From: an uncultured bacterium
GTDB taxonomy: Bacteria; Cyanobacteriota; Vampirovibrionia; Gastranaerophilales; Gastranaerophilaceae
Length of the DNA: 7,433 bases
Direction: 5' to 3'
NCBI GenBank assembly: GCA_902772945.1
Contig: CACYCU010000010.1
Span: 1-7,433 of the forward strand
The position numbers were made by a program, and so were the translations under genes. This document shows positions 6,301 to 7,433 of this stretch, in pieces; position 1 is the first letter of the stretch, and each line of letters starts with the position of its first letter. The notes under the pieces are model-generated. The model saw nothing but the letters and a program-made list of their open reading frames with translations. It made no database searches and was not told the origin of the DNA.

Positions 6301-6367
6301 AATTGGCTTTGAAGGTACAAATATAGACAAAAACAAAACAACAAACCTACTCAACAGAGTTGCATAA
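3338..6367 (+). CDS. Enlarged glycogen/starch-synthase-like glycosyltransferase (GT5-type) with helical, LEA-like tail and C-terminal hydrophobic segment (1009 aa)
   Basis: This is probably an NDP-glucose-dependent GT-B glucosyltransferase making an alpha-1,4-glucan. Landmarks of the GT5 fold appear in order: KCGG (69-72, for KxGG), FVPYY (94-98), IHTPDFAKFEKAYTYS, HNPMPDYQG (324-332, for IHNxxYQG), VSHTFANEV then RPNGCNID (for NGID), WGRSDPQKG with Arg571 and Lys576, and GEPQGLTTPESLQSGTP with Glu670. Arg-to-Lys spacing equals that of E. coli GlgA (5), but K69-H324 and H324-R571 are each about 110 residues longer, implying two insertions. After Trp781 the catalytic part ends. Residues 834-885 are helical, 886-952 are rich in Thr/Lys/Glu with TAKETVENTAK-type repeats resembling LEA proteins, and 958-973 is a short Ala/Gly/Leu hydrophobic segment followed by QNRKAKQKK. 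Phe-x-Gly motifs sit at 41-43 and 991-993. GGGGT (3326-3330) is 7 bases before the ATG. No other glycogen genes are adjacent, so the exact product is uncertain. Confidence 0.8.
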   Translation: MRISSVMTANVAATSKYSVKTNTIKDNKVSLRDSEITLIAFTGNDALHDVLHGVSVSVEDNLIGLGMYKCGGQGSVAAQLPDALEKSGMRMPHFVPYYCYNNPKGEMKVLVIPKEYDLKKLPQKMPENLFVSYPEGKSLEEIAKELNLPTERVKFVVQDVPESVKDAKKIKDPITGVTKELKYSPYRILIPTDVKGSIQRIDENNLGSIKSIPYRAYKMALPTQDGYNIDKVICIHTPDFAKFEKAYTYSPEVKDHPHLNLFTRDFCDAVVDSLPKYNTKEFNYLKPANLIAHCRTGFSVTESLINRSQSDEYFRGFNIVDIFHNPMPDYQGVVGNPLDFLRYKATTDDWVKLSRLPEFSQLISADSHRYNMSEEESAIVDKIIRPFLQYYVDDNGNYNQSITPLIARERNPKNVFPNHVSHTFANEVIEYDDIARGLTSFFRAANERGDKIPGRPNGCNIDFMRINDPKANMGNNGLSADLSWYHPYDPKIDSAEKIVAAKRKNTEGFLNAIGKATEQRLDKLGNFTNASVDDALNQLMFSKDQIKKNKYVLGGLSPFHEKDILWGSWGRSDPQKGFPILLEGFRKYLLDETVPLEIRQHSKLAIGSGSDPWPMEDNGVGDFHKIKDIMHKIQTMEDGKFAQNVMYSNGGISNRLVTGMTYTMFSSTGEPQGLTTPESLQSGTPSGSLHEGGAGEMIVTREENPQKANGFRTKHGYMRNLSDIEKQKGIKIPGEKITEYRFDASSDEIAQLFKDMALTYHNEPEVYKNMVLNAARSEFDWHNNGALNNGRSTIQLYREDAFKIPEGWDGRNKSPLNRLVKEFDKIFGKESKPTIEPAFEKLTLVIEKLISALEKNSLATESNTGTTNRLAELTQELKNALKSESAEKTVKESSENQEKTAKESVKETINTAKETVENTAKQTIKNETEKATETAKNETVEVTENTAKKLKGNKWTKIAFAAAALAAGGLLYVQNRKAKQKKITANQQIGFEGTNIDKNKTTNLLNRVA

Positions 6368-7249
6368 ATAATCAACCAGTTCAAAAATTACGATGAATCT
6401 TTCAATAAGGTCATCGTAATTTTTTGCTTTCAAAAGCGATTTAAACAAAAATCCAAATTGCCATGGTCTTTTTTGAGCCAATGCAATAATCATAACATCT
6501 TTATCATAAGAAAGAGAAAATGTTTTTGCTGTATAAAGCTCACCAAATCTTTTTATTATTTGCCAAAAATCTTTATTCAAAAATTCGAGATTTTTACTAT
6601 TTTTAGCAAACGCATACAAATATCTGTTCAATTCTTGAATATTTGGGTTTATTTGCTTATATTTATTCACTTTTCTAAGATTTTTTGATAATAAAATAAC
6701 GTGATTATTAATTGCTTTTGGCAATTCCAATTGAATAATTGTTCCTTTAAATAAATCCGGTCTTTGAGCACCTTTTACAGGGAGTTTCAATCTTGAATCA
6801 GAAATTATTATGTTCGTATTGTTATATATTCCAAAAATCGTCTCTAAGTCCTCTTGAGTATCAAAATTAGGAAAAAGATTTGAATTTAAAATACTCGCAA
6901 TGTCATGGTTTTTTGGCCAGAATTTAAAATTTGCAACCGGTTCAAAAAAATATGGCAAAATTTTATCTACTAACCATTTTTGATAATCTTTTCCGGTACA
7001 AATAACATTAATTATACTTTTAATAAAAAACACATACATTAAAAAGAGAAAAATTGGCAGTAAAATAATTGCAATATTATGTTTTATTGAGAGATAAATA
7101 AATAAAAAAGCACAAAATATTCCGAGTAAAAACATAAAAATTGAAGTCAGAATAACTTTTCTGACAATTTTGAGCCTATAATCTTCAAAAACGTACATTG
7201 AAGGCAATATTTTTTCTTCAAAATATTTGTAATAAAGCTCTTTTTTCAT
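6347..7249 (-). CDS. DUF3137 family membrane protein (300 aa)
   Basis: The layout matches DUF3137: an N-terminal helix with FEDYRLKIVRK, two hydrophobic spans (about 33-54 and 59-80), then a soluble domain. FKGTIIQLELPK (168-179) corresponds to the family's F-x-G-xx-hydrophobic strand. DVMIIALAQKRPWQFGFLF (251-269) resembles the conserved 'display a small patch, then F/L' end of the domain. The biochemical role of this family is not known to me. The gene overlaps the glycosyltransferase by 21 bases tail to tail (TAG at 6349-6347). Its codons 276-289 contain the inverted repeat that terminates the opposing transcript. No Shine-Dalgarno precedes the ATG. A TTGCTA-17-TATGAT promoter ends 6 bases before it, pointing to a leaderless mRNA. 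Confidence 0.8.
   Translation of the reverse strand: MKKELYYKYFEEKILPSMYVFEDYRLKIVRKVILTSIFMFLLGIFCAFLFIYLSIKHNIAIILLPIFLFLMYVFFIKSIINVICTGKDYQKWLVDKILPYFFEPVANFKFWPKNHDIASILNSNLFPNFDTQEDLETIFGIYNNTNIIISDSRLKLPVKGAQRPDLFKGTIIQLELPKAINNHVILLSKNLRKVNKYKQINPNIQELNRYLYAFAKNSKNLEFLNKDFWQIIKRFGELYTAKTFSLSYDKDVMIIALAQKRPWQFGFLFKSLLKAKNYDDLIERFIVIFELVDYLCNSVE
6383..6425 (+). terminator. Rho-independent terminator of the glycosyltransferase gene
   Basis: A 14-bp perfect stem (6383-6396 with 6411-6424; core attacgatga/tcatcgtaat) encloses a 14-base loop that can itself fold (tctt/aagg). It ends in a T6 run at 6420-6425. It lies 16 bases after the glycosyltransferase stop. The same bases are coding for the convergent DUF3137 gene, residues 276-280 and 285-289. 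Confidence 0.8.
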
Positions 7250-7255
7250 AAGACA

Positions 7256-7284
7256 ATCATAGCAGATTAATTAATTTATAGCAA
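7256..7284 (-). promoter_or_regulatory. Promoter of the DUF3137 gene, likely leaderless
   Basis: On the minus strand, TTGCTA (7284-7279), a 17-base spacer and TATGAT (7261-7256) form a good sigma-70-type promoter. The -10 ends 6 bases before the ATG at 7249, so transcription should start at or next to the initiation codon. No purine-rich ribosome binding site is present. Confidence 0.5.
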
Positions 7285-7299
7285 TTTTAAATTTTTTAG

Positions 7300-7328
7300 T
7301 TGACAATTAATTTTGTTCTTGCTATTAT
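7300..7328 (+). promoter_or_regulatory. Consensus promoter for tRNA-Lys
   Basis: TTGACA (7300-7305) is a perfect -35. It is followed after 17 bases by TATTAT (7323-7328), one base from consensus. Predicted transcription starts near 7335, 13 bases before the tRNA. This is the strongest promoter in the window and is divergent from the DUF3137 promoter. Confidence 0.85.
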
Positions 7329-7347
7329 TCTCTGGTAAATAGCATTT

Positions 7348-7420
7348 GCGCTTGTAGCTCAGCAGGTAGAGCACTCCCCTTTTAAGGGATAGGTCGCGCG
7401 TTCGAATCGCGCCAAGCGCA
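7348..7420 (+). tRNA. tRNA-Lys (anticodon UUU)
   Basis: The acceptor stem gcgcttg (7348-7354) pairs with caagcgc (7413-7419), and A7420 is the discriminator. The D arm is gctc...gagc. The anticodon stem ctccc/gggat (7374-7378/7386-7390) has a C-U mismatch at its base and encloses cttttaa, with TTT at 7381-7383. The T loop is ttcgaat. No CCA is encoded. It reads AAA and AAG. Only 13 bases follow in the window, so any downstream tRNA cluster or terminator is not visible. Confidence 0.97.
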
Positions 7421-7433
7421 TAAAATAAAAGAT

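Noticed and set aside
6084..6326. 80-codon plus-strand frame rich in Lys, Gln and Leu
   Set aside because: It is an out-of-frame reading of the A-rich LEA-like tail of the glycosyltransferase. The low complexity explains its openness.
7245..7259. Four-codon upstream frame MIVL whose TGA overlaps the DUF3137 ATG
   Set aside because: Its ATG lies within the TATGAT -10 box and would precede the likely transcription start, so it is probably not in the mRNA.

Overview
The window is an AT-rich bacterial chromosome segment with three tRNA genes (Ser-GGA and Thr-CGU at the left, Lys-UUU at the right end) and six credible protein genes. All three tRNAs lack an encoded CCA end. The organism cannot be named with certainty. 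The base composition, a DUF2628-like membrane protein, a DUF3137 protein, and short Phe-x-Gly motifs at both ends of the largest protein remind me of non-photosynthetic gut Cyanobacteriota (Gastranaerophilales / Vampirovibrionia). That placement is an inference from memory, not a search result. I see no phage, transposase, CRISPR or defence genes.

Left region (1-866): tRNA-Ser is followed by about 160 bases that are GC-richer and hairpin-rich. This stretch is bounded by an 18-bp direct repeat of the tRNA-Ser 3' end. An extended -10 promoter, tRNA-Thr and a rho-independent terminator come next. On the minus strand lies a 31-codon single-span membrane microprotein with a strong ribosome binding site and a good promoter. 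A lysine/glutamate-rich reading frame, one base out of register, sits just past its stop.

Centre (867-3337): a plus-strand zinc-ribbon protein converges on a two-gene minus-strand operon. That operon is nupC, a concentrative nucleoside transporter, followed 3 bases later by a DUF2628-like membrane protein. The convergent stop codons share a TTAA. The transporter has lost the usual Q-T/S-E signature of its first re-entrant hairpin.

Right region (3338-7433): a 1009-residue protein is recognisable as a GT5 glycogen/starch-synthase-type glycosyltransferase. Its catalytic landmarks are retained, but it is about twice the usual length. It carries two large insertions, a helical and LEA-like Thr/Lys/Glu-rich tail, and a short C-terminal hydrophobic segment. 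Its terminator hairpin lies inside the 3' coding end of the convergent DUF3137 gene, which itself appears to start on a leaderless transcript. A consensus promoter then drives tRNA-Lys.

The genes do not form one obvious pathway. Nucleoside uptake and glucan synthesis are the only assignable functions. The most unusual objects are the enlarged glycosyltransferase, the altered transporter motif, the tRNA-Ser repeat-bounded segment, and the microprotein with a possible shifted tail.
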